A stretch of 64,000 nucleotides of DNA from Synechococcus sp. BSA11S (GTDB lineage Bacteria; Cyanobacteriota; Cyanobacteriia; PCC-6307; Cyanobiaceae), in NCBI RefSeq assembly GCF_014224355.1, contig NZ_VNWP01000004.1, positions 1 through 64,000 on the forward strand, in the 5' to 3' direction. Position numbers and translations under genes: made by a program. Below the pieces are notes generated by a model, which made no database searches, was not told where the DNA came from, and saw only the letters and a program-made list of their open reading frames with translations. Shown here piece after piece: positions 41,349 to 50,394 of this stretch (the first letter of the stretch is position 1; each line of letters opens with the position of its first letter).

Positions 41349-42062
41349 TCAGCTCAGCTCCTCGAGATGCCAGCTCACCAGGCCCTGGCAGACCGCCATC
41401 ACGGCAGCCTGCGTTCGCCCGCTCGCCCCCAGTTTCTGAAAGGCTGATCTGAGGTGGCTGCGCACCGTCTCCACCGACAGGTGCAGGCGTGACGCGATCT
41501 GTGGATTCTGGTATCCCCGCACCACCAGTTCCAGCACCTCCTGTTCCCGCTCACTCAGGCCTGGCCCTGCCGGATCCCGGCTGGTGCGGCAGGACAGGGC
41601 CAGCAGATCCCTCAGCTGGGGCTCCATGTAGAACCCTCCGCCGAGCACGGCGCGGGTGGCTGCCACGAGATGGCCGAAACCCACGCCGCGATCGGCACAG
41701 ATGCCGTCACAGCGGGCTTCCAGGGCAGCACGGACCAGGGGCGGTGATTCCTCCTCGAGCAGGATCAGACAGGGCAGCTCCGGATGGAGAGCCTTGGCGC
41801 GGCGCACCAGCTCCAGGCCGCTGCCGGGGCGCAGGGGGTGGGTCACGAACAGCAACTGCGGCTGTCGCTCACTCAGGAGCTGCAGCGCCTCGCTTTCCCC
41901 GGTGGCGGAGCCGAACCACTGGCAGCGATCGCCGATCACACCCGTGAGCAGGGAGATCACCAGCCGGCGGCCACTGGCCACCATCAGGCTCCTGCTCGCC
42001 AGCAAAGACATCACCTCCTGGCGTGATTGGGCCGCCTGTTCCAGGAATCCCTCAGAGTTCAA
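41349..42062 (-). CDS. LuxR/NarL-type regulator with a receiver lacking the phospho-Asp
   Basis: A 237-residue protein. The C-terminal 65 residues form a LuxR helix-turn-helix: LSEREQEVLELVVRGYQNPQ followed by IASRLHLSVETVRSHLRSAF and QKLGASGRTQA. The N-terminal part folds like a receiver (LQLLSERQPQLLFVTHPLRP), but at the phosphorylation site T-H-P replaces D, and the first acidic pair near the start is replaced by ASGRR. So it is an atypical response regulator, active without phosphorylation or sensing another signal. No partner kinase is adjacent. Confidence 0.75.
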   Translation of the reverse strand: MNSEGFLEQAAQSRQEVMSLLASRSLMVASGRRLVISLLTGVIGDRCQWFGSATGESEALQLLSERQPQLLFVTHPLRPGSGLELVRRAKALHPELPCLILLEEESPPLVRAALEARCDGICADRGVGFGHLVAATRAVLGGGFYMEPQLRDLLALSCRTSRDPAGPGLSEREQEVLELVVRGYQNPQIASRLHLSVETVRSHLRSAFQKLGASGRTQAAVMAVCQGLVSWHLEELS

Positions 42063-42076
42063 CCTGCCCCCGGAGT

Positions 42077-42550
42077 TCAGTAGTAACGGAGGGGGTTCTG
42101 GCGGATCGCCAGCTGCACTTCCAGCAGGAAGAGCACCAGTCCGATGATCAGCGAGGCCATCGCCAGCACGAACACCGGCACCACGATCGCCGTCAGATCC
42201 AACGCCGCCACGGCGCTGATGAACATCACGGCGATCACCCCGGCCACCAGCAGAGCGGTGGACGTGGTGCAGAGGATGGCGCGGTTGATCAGGAAGGTGC
42301 GGCGGCGCTGAACTTCCAGGGTGCCCCGCAGGCGCTTGGCCTGGGCCAGATCGCTGCGCTCCATCGCTTCCTGGATGAAACGGGTGCGATCGATGATCCG
42401 CGCCAGACGGGTGGTGAACATCCCCAGCAGACCGGTGATGCCCGTGAGCAGGAACACAGGCGCCACAGAGAGCTGGATCGCCCTGGAGAGCCCCGCCACG
42501 GCGGATTGCTCACTGAGAGCGCGGCTGGTGAAGATCTCGGCCAGCAACAT
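42077..42550 (-). CDS. DUF2721 membrane protein
   Basis: About 157 residues started at MLLAEIFTSRALSEQSAVAG (42550). Three helices: SRAIQLSVAPVFLLTGITGL, INRAILCTTSTALLVAGVIA and VVPVFVLAMASLIIGLVLFL. The conserved cytoplasmic loop MFTTRLARIIDRTR and the final E-V-Q-L-A-x-R are DUF2721 features. Function unknown; the family is widespread in cyanobacteria. Just upstream of the LuxR-type gene (15 bases), so probably co-transcribed. Confidence 0.75.
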   Translation of the reverse strand: MLLAEIFTSRALSEQSAVAGLSRAIQLSVAPVFLLTGITGLLGMFTTRLARIIDRTRFIQEAMERSDLAQAKRLRGTLEVQRRRTFLINRAILCTTSTALLVAGVIAVMFISAVAALDLTAIVVPVFVLAMASLIIGLVLFLLEVQLAIRQNPLRYY

Positions 42551-42683
42551 GGAGCTCGACCAGCAGGCCAGTTCAAGGGCCTGTCCCTTCAACTTACCGA
42601 GACTGGGACAGTTCATCCCGGCAGAGCCGAGGCTCCGTCAGGATCACTGGACGTTGAAGGCCGGTTCGTCCTTCCCTGTGACG

Positions 42684-43106
42684 ATGACCACGATTCTTTG
42701 CCACTACGCGGGGTCCCTGCGCTGCAGCGCCAGCCACGGCCCTTCCGGCTCCGAGCTGGTCACCGATGCCCCCAGCGATAATCAGGGACTCGGGGAGCGT
42801 TTCTCGCCCACCGACCTGGTGGCCACGGCCCTGGCCACATGCATCCTGACGGTCATGGGGATCGTGGCTGAACGCCACGCCATCCCGCTCGAGGGTTGCA
42901 CCGCGCGGGTGGAGAAACGAATGACCAGCGGCGGGATCAGGAAGATCGAGAGGCTCACGGTCTGGGTGGCGCTGCCCGATGGCCTCGACGACGGACAGCA
43001 GCGGCTGCTGCGCAGGGCCGCTGAAGGCTGTCCTGTGAAGCGAAGCCTCGAGGCTGCCGTGGCGATGGAGCTGCACTGGGAGACGCTCAGGGCAGCAGCT
43101 GGCTGA
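42684..43106 (+). CDS. OsmC-family protein
   Basis: A 140-residue protein (ATG 42684; the frame is open upstream but unlikely). OsmC/Ohr fold: MTTILCHYAGSLRCSASHGP, GLGERFSPTDLVATALATCI with the first peroxidatic-type Cys, VEKRMTSGGIRKIERLTVWV and AEGCPVKRSLEAAV with the second Cys (C-P-V). These Cys positions fit thiol peroxidases that reduce organic hydroperoxides with lipoyl or glutathione-type partners. Cytoplasmic. Confidence 0.85.
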   Translation: MTTILCHYAGSLRCSASHGPSGSELVTDAPSDNQGLGERFSPTDLVATALATCILTVMGIVAERHAIPLEGCTARVEKRMTSGGIRKIERLTVWVALPDGLDDGQQRLLRRAAEGCPVKRSLEAAVAMELHWETLRAAAG

Positions 43107-43188
43107 TTCACTGCGCCGGCAAGACCCAGATCTGTTCAGCGGTGGCTGAGCCGCAGCGCCATGCTTGTGGCCACTCACCCTCCTTTCC

Positions 43189-44739
43189 ATGCACCAGCCG
43201 GGTCAGGCCCTCCTGCGTCTCCGTGAGCACCTGCACCAGACCCGGTTGCTCGGATCGATCAACAGCGCGCTCTATTACGACCAGAACACCGTGATGCCGG
43301 CGGCAGGTGCCGACTGGCGTGGCCAGCAGCTGGCCCTGCTGGCCACCCAGCTGCACGAGCGTCAGAGCAGTCAGGTCTATGCCGATCTGGTGGCGGCGGC
43401 CGAAGAGGAGATCAACGGCCAAGCCCCGGCCTCCACGGTGCGCAACCTCCGCCTGCTGCGCCAGGAGCTGGAGCGGCAGCGCTGCCTGGACCCGAAGTTG
43501 GTGGAGCGGATCGCCAGGGCCCAGTCCCGCGGCAATGCCGTCTGGCAGGAGGCCAGACGCAGCAATTCCTTCGAGGTCTTTGCACCCGCCCTCGAGGAGC
43601 TGCTGCAGCTCCGCCGTGAGCAGGCCGCCCAGCTGGCGGATACCGAACCCGCGGGGCGCAGCCCCTGGGAGATCCTGGCGCAGCCGTTCGAGCCCGATGT
43701 CAGCAAGGCCCGCCTCGAAGAACTCTTCGTCCCCCTGGCCGAGGGAATCCCGCCGCTGCTGGAGCGCGTCTGCTCACTCTCCCCTGGGGAAGGTTTCGCT
43801 CCGGAAGCTTCCGGGGTCGCCGAGGCCACGGCCATCCCCGAGCCGCTGCAGGAGACCCTGTGCGCGGAACTGCTTGATAGCTGGGGATATGACCCCTCCC
43901 GCTGCCAGCGCTCGCGCTCGGCCCACCCCTTCTCCAGCACCCTGGGTCCGGCCGACTTCCGCATCACCACCCGGGTGGTTCCCGGTCAACCCTTCTCTGC
44001 CTTTCTGGCCACCGCCCATGAGTGGGGCCATTCCCTCTACGAACAGGGGCTCCCCCGCGGCGACGACCATTACTTCCCCTGGCCCCTGGGAGAAGCCACC
44101 TCGATGGGGGTGCATGAATCGCAGTCGTTGTTCTGGGAATGCCGGGTGGCGCGCAGCCAGGCCTTCGCCTCTCGCTGGCATCCCCGCTTCACCAGGGCCC
44201 TGGGCGGCGATCCCTGGGGCGGCAGCCACCACTTCTGGCGGGGGCTCAACCCGATGCGGCCCGGCCTGATCCGCGTGGAAGCCGACGAGCTCACCTATGG
44301 CCTGCACATCGTGCTTCGCTTCGAGCTGGAGCTGGCCCTGGTGGAGCAGGGGCTGCCGGTGGCGGAGCTGCCCGAGCTGTGGAACCGCCGCATGGGCGAG
44401 CTGCTCGGCATCAGGCCCCAGCGGGATGCCGAGGGCTGTCTGCAGGACATCCACTGGGCCGAGGGCCTGTTCGGGTATTTCCCCTCCTACGCACTCGGGC
44501 ACCTGATCAGTGCCCAGCTGGCCGAGACCATGGAGCGCCAGCTCGGGCCGATCGAGACCCTGGTGGGTTCAGCCGAGGAGCTGCGTCTCCAGCAGTGGCT
44601 GGCTCAGACCGTCTGGCCCCTGGGGCGCTCCGTCAACGGCGAAGAGCTGGTGAGCCAGGTCACGGGGGCGCCCCTGAGCGCCACTCCATTTCTCACCTAC
44701 CTCAGCGACAAGGTGGATCGGCTGCTCGAGGGCGCCTGA
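43189..44739 (+). CDS. Carboxypeptidase Taq-type (M32) metallopeptidase
   Basis: About 516 residues from the ATG at 43189. The M32 zinc motif HEWGHSLYEQGLP (HExxH) is followed by MGVHESQSLFWE, where the Glu is the third ligand. Other family segments are LGSINSALYYDQNTVMPAAG, RITTRVVPGQPFSAFLATAH, IRVEADELTYGLHIVLRFEL and HLISAQLAETMERQLG. Length is normal. It removes C-terminal residues from peptides in the cytoplasm. Its 3' end is about 70 bases from ppa on the same strand. Confidence 0.92.
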   Translation: MHQPGQALLRLREHLHQTRLLGSINSALYYDQNTVMPAAGADWRGQQLALLATQLHERQSSQVYADLVAAAEEEINGQAPASTVRNLRLLRQELERQRCLDPKLVERIARAQSRGNAVWQEARRSNSFEVFAPALEELLQLRREQAAQLADTEPAGRSPWEILAQPFEPDVSKARLEELFVPLAEGIPPLLERVCSLSPGEGFAPEASGVAEATAIPEPLQETLCAELLDSWGYDPSRCQRSRSAHPFSSTLGPADFRITTRVVPGQPFSAFLATAHEWGHSLYEQGLPRGDDHYFPWPLGEATSMGVHESQSLFWECRVARSQAFASRWHPRFTRALGGDPWGGSHHFWRGLNPMRPGLIRVEADELTYGLHIVLRFELELALVEQGLPVAELPELWNRRMGELLGIRPQRDAEGCLQDIHWAEGLFGYFPSYALGHLISAQLAETMERQLGPIETLVGSAEELRLQQWLAQTVWPLGRSVNGEELVSQVTGAPLSATPFLTYLSDKVDRLLEGA

Positions 44740-44805
44740 GCCGACTGCCGGTGTCGGCAGGCCTGGCGTCCGTAAGATGCCGCCGCAGCCGCTTCGCGAC
44801 GCCCC

Positions 44806-45393
44806 ATGGCGAACATCGACCACGCCCCAAGCCGCACCATGCTCAACCTGCTGCATGTGCTGCCGGCGTTCGCCGATGAAGCGGAACTGCGGCTGAATGC
44901 GATTGTCGAGGTCAACTCGATGACGATCAACAAGTACGAGCTGATCACCGAAACCGGTCATCTCAAGCTCGATCGAGTGGGCTACTCCTCGCTGTCCTAT
45001 CCCTTTGCCTACGGCTGCATCCCCCGCACCTGGGACGAGGACGGAGATCCCCTGGACATCGAGATCGTGGGCGTCACCGAACCCCTGGTGGCCGGCAGCC
45101 TCGTGGAGGCTCGAATCATCGGCATCATGACCTTCGACGACGGCGGCGAAGTGGACGACAAGGTGATCGCTGTGCTGGCCGATGACAAGCGCATGGATCA
45201 CATCACCAGTTACGAGCAGCTGGGCGAGCACTGGCTCAAGGAAACCCAGTACTACTGGGAGCACTACAAGGATCTGAAGAAGCCCGGCACCTGCAAGGTG
45301 AATGGGTTCCTCAACACCCAGGAGGCGGTTCGGATCATCAAGGAGTGCGAGACCCGCTATTTCGAGCAGATTGACGCCAAACTGGTGAACTGA
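44806..45393 (+). CDS. ppa: Inorganic pyrophosphatase
   Basis: A 195-residue family I pyrophosphatase; it hydrolyses PPi from biosynthetic reactions and pulls them forward. Active-site residues: VEVNSMTINKYELI, SYPFAYGCIPRTW, DEDGDPLDIEIVG (D-x-D-P-x-D), DDKVIAVLADD and HYKDLKKPG. The length and order match plant/cyanobacterial-like members. A conserved cyanobacterial core gene, transcribed towards the L,D-transpeptidase. Confidence 0.95.
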   Translation: MANIDHAPSRTMLNLLHVLPAFADEAELRLNAIVEVNSMTINKYELITETGHLKLDRVGYSSLSYPFAYGCIPRTWDEDGDPLDIEIVGVTEPLVAGSLVEARIIGIMTFDDGGEVDDKVIAVLADDKRMDHITSYEQLGEHWLKETQYYWEHYKDLKKPGTCKVNGFLNTQEAVRIIKECETRYFEQIDAKLVN

Positions 45394-45444
45394 TCCGCCC
45401 AGGGCGCGGTCGTCGTCCACCTCTCCACAGCTTCAGTTCCTCGC

Positions 45445-46188
45445 ATGCGCTCCAATCCCATTCGTCCAGTGCTGGCTCCCTCCTCTCTGGCCGTCGGTCT
45501 GCTCGCTGGTCTTTCCTCCCTCTGGGTCGCCGGTTCCCCTTCGGCTCTGGCCAGTTCCGGTGGGATCATCACCCCCACGGCTCCGATCCCCAGCCCGCCG
45601 GCGATCGTGCCGGAGGCTTCCCCGACCGGGGCCGGCCAACCTCCCAGTGCCGAGCCAGCGGGCGCAAGCAGCCCAGCCGCGAAGCTCACGGCACCTTCCA
45701 CCGACCCCACCAACGCCGCACCTGCACCAGAGGCGCCGCCTGCAGCAGCCATCAAGCAGGAAGTGCCCCAGGCAGCCCCGGTGAGCAACTCCAGAATCCT
45801 GCTGGCCCTCGGCAAGCGGGAGATTCGCCTTGAGCGTGATGGCAACGTGTATGGCCCCTGGCCGGTGGCGATCGGTGATCCAGCCACCCCAACGCCTCTG
45901 GGCACGTTCAAGGTGATCAACAAAGTGGTCAACCCTCAGTACGTCAGCACCAAGTCAGGCAAGAAAAAGGGCTCCATTGGCCCGAATGGTCCCCTGGGTG
46001 ATCGCTGGATCGGCTTCAGCACCAAAGGTCCCAACCAGTTCGGCATCCACGGCACTCCCAGTGCCTGGTCCTGGACCGTGAGCTCCCGCTCCGCAGTCAC
46101 CAACGGCTGTGTGCGCATGTTCCACCAGCACGTGCGCAAGCTGTTCGAAATGGTGGAGGTGGGAACCCCGGTGGTGGTGGTGCGCTGA
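45445..46188 (+). CDS. L,D-transpeptidase (YkuD-type), exported
   Basis: A 247-residue protein with a signal peptide (SSLAVGLLAGLSSLWVAGSP). A Pro/Ala-rich linker spans residues 40-115, which should reach through the peptidoglycan. The catalytic domain starts RILLALGKREIRLERDGNVY and has PTPLGTFKVINKV, FGIHGTPSAWSWTV and SAVTNGCVRMFHQHV (S-x-G-C-V-R, catalytic Cys). It forms 3-3 cross-links or anchors proteins in the wall. Lies about 50 bases after ppa. Confidence 0.88.
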   Translation: MRSNPIRPVLAPSSLAVGLLAGLSSLWVAGSPSALASSGGIITPTAPIPSPPAIVPEASPTGAGQPPSAEPAGASSPAAKLTAPSTDPTNAAPAPEAPPAAAIKQEVPQAAPVSNSRILLALGKREIRLERDGNVYGPWPVAIGDPATPTPLGTFKVINKVVNPQYVSTKSGKKKGSIGPNGPLGDRWIGFSTKGPNQFGIHGTPSAWSWTVSSRSAVTNGCVRMFHQHVRKLFEMVEVGTPVVVVR

Positions 46189-46190
46189 TC

Positions 46191-48176
46191 TCAGACCTGC
46201 AGCTGGCGGGCCAGGGCCCTGGCCATCCCATCCCGGCTGGCCAGACCCACCAAGCTCCTGACCGGCAGCCCGGTGTTCGGCAATCCAGCCGGGAGTAGGT
46301 CTGAACTGGGGCTTTCCAAGGCGAAAACGGGCACCTGACGAAGTCCATTGGGTACCAGCTGATCTTCCAGCTGTGCCAGGTTGGCCCCCTCATGCAGCCA
46401 GAGCAGGTCGGAGCGTCGGCATTGCTCAAGCGGCAACGGCAGCCCGTCACTGCCGTGGCTGGCGCTGATCGCCCGCTGCAGGTCGACCAGGGTCACCACA
46501 CCGATCACCCAACCTTCACGTTCCACCACCAGGCAGTGGCCATGGGCTTCAATCAGCAGGCCCAGGGCCTCGCTGGCAGGGGTCGTCGCTGCGAGCACCA
46601 GTGGCGCCTCGCCCTCAAGGGCTTCATTCACCATCAGGGATGCCAGTCCCTGGCGCCGCCGCTCCTCGGCTGGATCCGGGCCCAGCAGTCCGGGATCCGC
46701 CAGTCCATGCCAGCGCTCCACCAGCACGGCGCTGAGGCCGGCGGCCGCCATCAAAGGCAGCACGATGCGGATGTCGTGGGTGAGCTCGAACAGCAGCAGC
46801 AGTGCCGTGAGCGGCGCCCTGGCGCTGCCTGCGAGCACTGCCGCCATCCCCACCATGGCGTAGGCCGGTGGCTCGGCCACAGGCAGCCCCAAGCCACTGT
46901 CCCCCAGCAGCTGTCCATAGCCGTTTCCCAGCACCGCCCCCAGGACCAGGGCCGGTGCGAAGCCACCACCCACAAAGCCGGTGGCGTTGCTGACCGCCGT
47001 GGCCAGCAGCTTCACTGCCAGCAGGGCCGCCAGGGTGGTGAGCGCCACGCCACCTTCGCTGCCCAGCAGCGCCTCGATTGTGTCGTAGCCCACGCCCAGC
47101 ACCTGGGGGAACCCCAGCGCCAGGACCCCCACAGCCAGGCCACCGAGTCCGTTCAGCAGCCAGAGGGGTAGACGGGCGCACTGGCGCTGCACGGGCCCAC
47201 TGCGGCCGGCGGCCAAGAGGCTCACCAGTGCCCACGACATCAGGCTGGCCACCAGGCCCAGACCCAGGTAAAGGGGAAGCTCCAGGGGTGAGCGCACCTC
47301 ATAGGCCGGCAGGCGAAAGATCGGCTCATCCCCCAGGCAGAGCTGCGTGACCAGGGAGGACGCCACCGCCGCCACCAGCACCGCCCGCAGGCTGGGCCTC
47401 CCAGGAATGGCGCTGTAGGCCCCTTCAAAGGCGAAGAACACACCGGCGATCGGAGCTTTGAAACCAGCCGCCAGACCAGCCGCCACGCCTGCGGCCACCA
47501 GCGCTTTCTGGGATTCGGGCGGCAGCCCTCCGCGCAGCCCCACCCAGAGACCCAGGTTGCCGCCGCTCTCCACGCTCGGGCCTTCAGGTCCCAGCGAAGC
47601 GCCACTGCCCAGGCTCAGGGATGCCGCCACCAGCCGCAGCACGGGCAGGCGTGGCAACGCTTTCACGGCCCCGTCCGCCATCGCCATCAGGCTGGGCAGC
47701 CCGGGCCCCAGGTCGCGGCCCAGCTGTCTCAGCAGCCCCACGGCCACTCCCCCCAGCAAGGGGGCCATCACCACAGGCCAGGAGGCCAGCCAGCCGGTGG
47801 GCCCGATCGGGGGCAGGGATGTGGGCTCAGGCAGGGGCGCCGGCGGTGGAGGCAGAAAGACGATGCCCCCCAGGCCGATCTGCACAAGGACCTTCAGGGG
47901 TGTGCCGGAATCTGGATCCGGGGCGCTGAACACCTCCACCGTGGTCGGATCCAGCTCGTGAGGACTCACCAGGTCGAGCACCCACTCCACCAGGGTGCCG
48001 AACATGAAGTTGTTGATGAAGCCCAGCAGGTAATGGAAGCCCACCACCGCCATGCCTGTGAGGATCCCCACCAGCGCAGCCCAGGCCAGCAGGCTCCACT
48101 GGAACGGCAGCCCGCGGGTGTCGCCCTCCAGAGGTGCGCCGAAGCCTGCTTCAGGCTTCAGGCCTGACCGCTGCAA
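46191..48176 (-). CDS. ClC-type chloride channel/antiporter with CBS domains
   Basis: About 661 residues. The TTG at 48176 is chosen because GGAGGAG lies just upstream; the nominal upstream ATG would overlap hemC by 77 bases. ClC filter motifs: [20 protein letters not shown] (with the gating Glu of G-x-E-G-P), [20 protein letters not shown] (G-x-F-x-P). The gating Glu favours a Cl/H exchanger. About ten membrane helices precede two C-terminal CBS motifs ([40 protein letters not shown]), which may bind adenine nucleotides. Translation probably coupled to hemC. Confidence 0.85.
   Translation of the reverse strand: MQRSGLKPEAGFGAPLEGDTRGLPFQWSLLAWAALVGILTGMAVVGFHYLLGFINNFMFGTLVEWVLDLVSPHELDPTTVEVFSAPDPDSGTPLKVLVQIGLGGIVFLPPPPAPLPEPTSLPPIGPTGWLASWPVVMAPLLGGVAVGLLRQLGRDLGPGLPSLMAMADGAVKALPRLPVLRLVAASLSLGSGASLGPEGPSVESGGNLGLWVGLRGGLPPESQKALVAAGVAAGLAAGFKAPIAGVFFAFEGAYSAIPGRPSLRAVLVAAVASSLVTQLCLGDEPIFRLPAYEVRSPLELPLYLGLGLVASLMSWALVSLLAAGRSGPVQRQCARLPLWLLNGLGGLAVGVLALGFPQVLGVGYDTIEALLGSEGGVALTTLAALLAVKLLATAVSNATGFVGGGFAPALVLGAVLGNGYGQLLGDSGLGLPVAEPPAYAMVGMAAVLAGSARAPLTALLLLFELTHDIRIVLPLMAAAGLSAVLVERWHGLADPGLLGPDPAEERRRQGLASLMVNEALEGEAPLVLAATTPASEALGLLIEAHGHCLVVEREGWVIGVVTLVDLQRAISASHGSDGLPLPLEQCRRSDLLWLHEGANLAQLEDQLVPNGLRQVPVFALESPSSDLLPAGLPNTGLPVRSLVGLASRDGMARALARQLQV
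48141..48159. repeat. Perfect inverted repeat at the hemC stop codon
   Basis: GAAGCCTG (48141-48148), a CTT spacer and CAGGCTTC (48152-48159) form a stem of eight base pairs with a three-base loop. On the minus strand it covers the hemC stop and lies just after the ClC start. It has no T-run, so it is not a classical terminator. It may affect coupling of the two genes. Confidence 0.5.
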
Positions 48177-49104
48177 AGATCTCCTCCAGAATCTCCCCGG
48201 CCCCCTGGCTGCGCAACAACAGGGCAAGGCTGTTGCCGATCGCTTCGGGATCCTGTTGCGGTCCGCGGGCTTCGTCCCGGATCAGGCGCAGGCCATCAAG
48301 GCTGGCCACCATGCCCGTGAGCACCAGATCCTCCCCCTCGAAGCGGCTGTTCACGCCAATGGGCACCTGGCAGCCACCTTCGAGCTGGCGCAGGAAGGCC
48401 CGCTCCGCCAGACAGCGGCGGGCTGTGGGGGTGTGCTCCAGCACCTTGATCTGCTCCAGCACGACGCTGTCGCCCTGCCGGCATTCGATGCCGAGGGCAC
48501 CCTGGCCCACCGCATGCAGCGAAATCGAGGGATCGATCAGAGCATCGATGCGATGGCCCAGGCCCAGACGTCCCAGGCCGGCCGCCGCCAGGATCAGGCA
48601 GTCATAGTCGCCGGAATCGAGCTTCTCGAGGCGGGTGATCACATTGCCGCGCACATCCTTGAATTGAAAGTGGGGGAAGTGGTGGCGCAGCTGGGCCAGG
48701 CGCCGCAGCGAGCTGGTGCCCACCACACTGCCCTCGGGAAGGGTTTCAAGGCTGCATCCCCGGTGGCGCTCATGGAGCACGAGGGCATCAGCGGGGTCTT
48801 CACGCTCGGTGACACAACCCAGCATCAGACCCTCGGGAAGGTTGGTGGGCAGATCCTTGAGGCTGTGGACAGCGATGTCAGCCCGGTCCACCAGCATCTG
48901 AGCTTCCAGCTCCTTGGTGAAAAGGCCCTTGTCTCCGATCTTGGCGAGCGCCACATCCAGGATCTTGTCGCCCTGGGTGGCCATCGCCTCGATGCTGATC
49001 TCCAGGCTCGGGTGGGCCTGGGCCAATGCATCGCGCACCCAGTGGGTCTGGACCATGGCCAGCTGGCTGCGGCGGGAGGCGATGCGCAGAGTGGTGCCAG
49101 CCAT
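48151..49104 (-). CDS. hemC: Hydroxymethylbilane synthase (porphobilinogen deaminase)
   Basis: 317 residues from the ATG at 49104. It joins four porphobilinogens into hydroxymethylbilane for heme and chlorophyll synthesis. Motifs: [68 protein letters not shown] and [14 protein letters not shown], with the dipyrromethane-cofactor Cys in GGCQVPIG. Length normal. Followed without a gap by ClC; 90 bases from DUF1824. Confidence 0.95.
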   Translation of the reverse strand: MAGTTLRIASRRSQLAMVQTHWVRDALAQAHPSLEISIEAMATQGDKILDVALAKIGDKGLFTKELEAQMLVDRADIAVHSLKDLPTNLPEGLMLGCVTEREDPADALVLHERHRGCSLETLPEGSVVGTSSLRRLAQLRHHFPHFQFKDVRGNVITRLEKLDSGDYDCLILAAAGLGRLGLGHRIDALIDPSISLHAVGQGALGIECRQGDSVVLEQIKVLEHTPTARRCLAERAFLRQLEGGCQVPIGVNSRFEGEDLVLTGMVASLDGLRLIRDEARGPQQDPEAIGNSLALLLRSQGAGEILEEIFAAVRPEA

Positions 49105-49198
49105 CAATCGATTCCTCAGCCCGGCCGCGTGGCCGTCGAACAGCGGTCAAGCCTAAGGACCGGGCGGCCCGTCCCAGCCTCCGTGTCCTGCTCCGTGA

Positions 49199-49654
49199 TC
49201 AGCCGAAAAAGTCGAGAGGCAAGGGACCCCAGGTGCCGGTGGCCTCCGGATGGCCATCGCTCTGGCCACCGATCAGCAGCCCTTCGCCAAGTCCTGACTC
49301 GGTGCGCAGCAGAAAGCGCCCTGTGCGCTGGTTCCCTTTCAGGAATACAGGGCCTTCCACCTCCCCTTCACTCTCGGGTTGCAGAGGGTCCCACCCCTGG
49401 GCCGCTTCGCAGGCACGCAGGGCCGCCAGGGCGGTCTGCGCCGAAGGAGCCATCACTCCGACCGTCAACCAGTCGCAGGCCGCCAGACGAGCGTCCAGCT
49501 CCCCGCGCAGGGCCTGGCGCTGAACGGTGTCGAGCGGAGGAGCCGTGCGCAGGCCCCTCAGGCTGTCCAGATCCAGGGCCGCCCGCTGATCGGACTGGAG
49601 TTGCGGATCGCCGGGGGTGGCGGGGCTGGACGCTGGGGTGCTGCTGGCGTTCAT
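49199..49654 (-). CDS. DUF1824 family protein
   Basis: About 151 residues from the ATG at 49654 (MNASSTPASS). The segments LRGLRTAPPLDTVQRQALRG, DWLTVGVMAPSAQTALAALR, GPVFLKGNQRTGRFLLRTES and GEGLLIGGQSDGH match the cyanobacterial DUF1824 family. No membrane segments. Function unknown; it is a conserved soluble protein of cyanobacteria and some plastid-bearing lineages. Upstream is a PAP2 phosphatase 17 bases away. Confidence 0.75.
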   Translation of the reverse strand: MNASSTPASSPATPGDPQLQSDQRAALDLDSLRGLRTAPPLDTVQRQALRGELDARLAACDWLTVGVMAPSAQTALAALRACEAAQGWDPLQPESEGEVEGPVFLKGNQRTGRFLLRTESGLGEGLLIGGQSDGHPEATGTWGPLPLDFFG

Positions 49655-49670
49655 GACGATCTGCTCTGGC

Positions 49671-50357
49671 TCAGCCACTCTGACGGCTGGAGCAGAAGCG
49701 CATGCTCGTCAGGCAGATGCTCAGCCAGATGAAGCCCACGGCTGCTCCGGCGACGATGTCGGTGAGCCAGTGCACCCGGCAGTAGAGCGTGCTCACCCAG
49801 ATCAGACCCACCCAGAGGGCGGAGCCCAGCACCAGGGGGCGGCGCAGATGCGGGTAGCGCTCCGCCAGGATCGTGCACATCAGGAAGTAGAAGACCACGG
49901 CACCGGCGGCATGCCCGCTGGGAAAACTGCGGCCGATCACCTCCACCAGTCGACCCAGGGGCCTGGAACGATCAAATTGCGGTTTCAACCAGCGATCCAC
50001 GATCAACAGGATTCCGCTGGTGGCGATGGCCAGCCAGATGAGCTGGTTCCATGACCGCTTGATCAGCAGAAAGATCAGGGCCGCCAACACCAGGACCGCG
50101 GTGAATCGGGTGCCGCTCAGTTGATAGACCATCACCAGAACACGGCCCAGTCCCTCTGGGATCCGCTCCCCAATCCAGACCAGTACGGCCTCATCGAAGC
50201 CGGGATCCTGCTGGCTGAGCACAACCTGCTCGATCAGGATCACCAACGCTGCAGCCAGGCCGCAGGCCAGCAGGCGGGCCGGACCGAACAAGCGAAGCCA
50301 GCGGCGGATGGCTGCAACGGTCGGCGCGGAGAGGATCGGGGATTGGGAGGGGATCAA
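49671..50357 (-). CDS. Membrane PAP2-family phosphatase
   Basis: A 228-residue protein with five or six helices. All three PAP2 motifs are present: KPQFDRSRPLG (K-x6-RP), SFPSGHAAGAVVFYF (PSGH) and CRVHWLTDIVAGAAVG (R-x-H-x3-D). It should dephosphorylate a lipid phosphate such as undecaprenyl diphosphate or phosphatidate on the outer leaflet. Just upstream of DUF1824 and 37 bases downstream of the GT39 gene on the same strand, so these three probably form an operon. Confidence 0.85.
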   Translation of the reverse strand: MIPSQSPILSAPTVAAIRRWLRLFGPARLLACGLAAALVILIEQVVLSQQDPGFDEAVLVWIGERIPEGLGRVLVMVYQLSGTRFTAVLVLAALIFLLIKRSWNQLIWLAIATSGILLIVDRWLKPQFDRSRPLGRLVEVIGRSFPSGHAAGAVVFYFLMCTILAERYPHLRRPLVLGSALWVGLIWVSTLYCRVHWLTDIVAGAAVGFIWLSICLTSMRFCSSRQSG

Positions 50358-50394
50358 GTGATCAGGCGATCAGATCGTGGGTGTTCCGGGTCAC

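Noticed and set aside
48052-49656. A 534-codon plus-strand open frame opposite hemC and DUF1824
   Set aside because: hemC is unmistakable on the other strand; this frame has no family signature.
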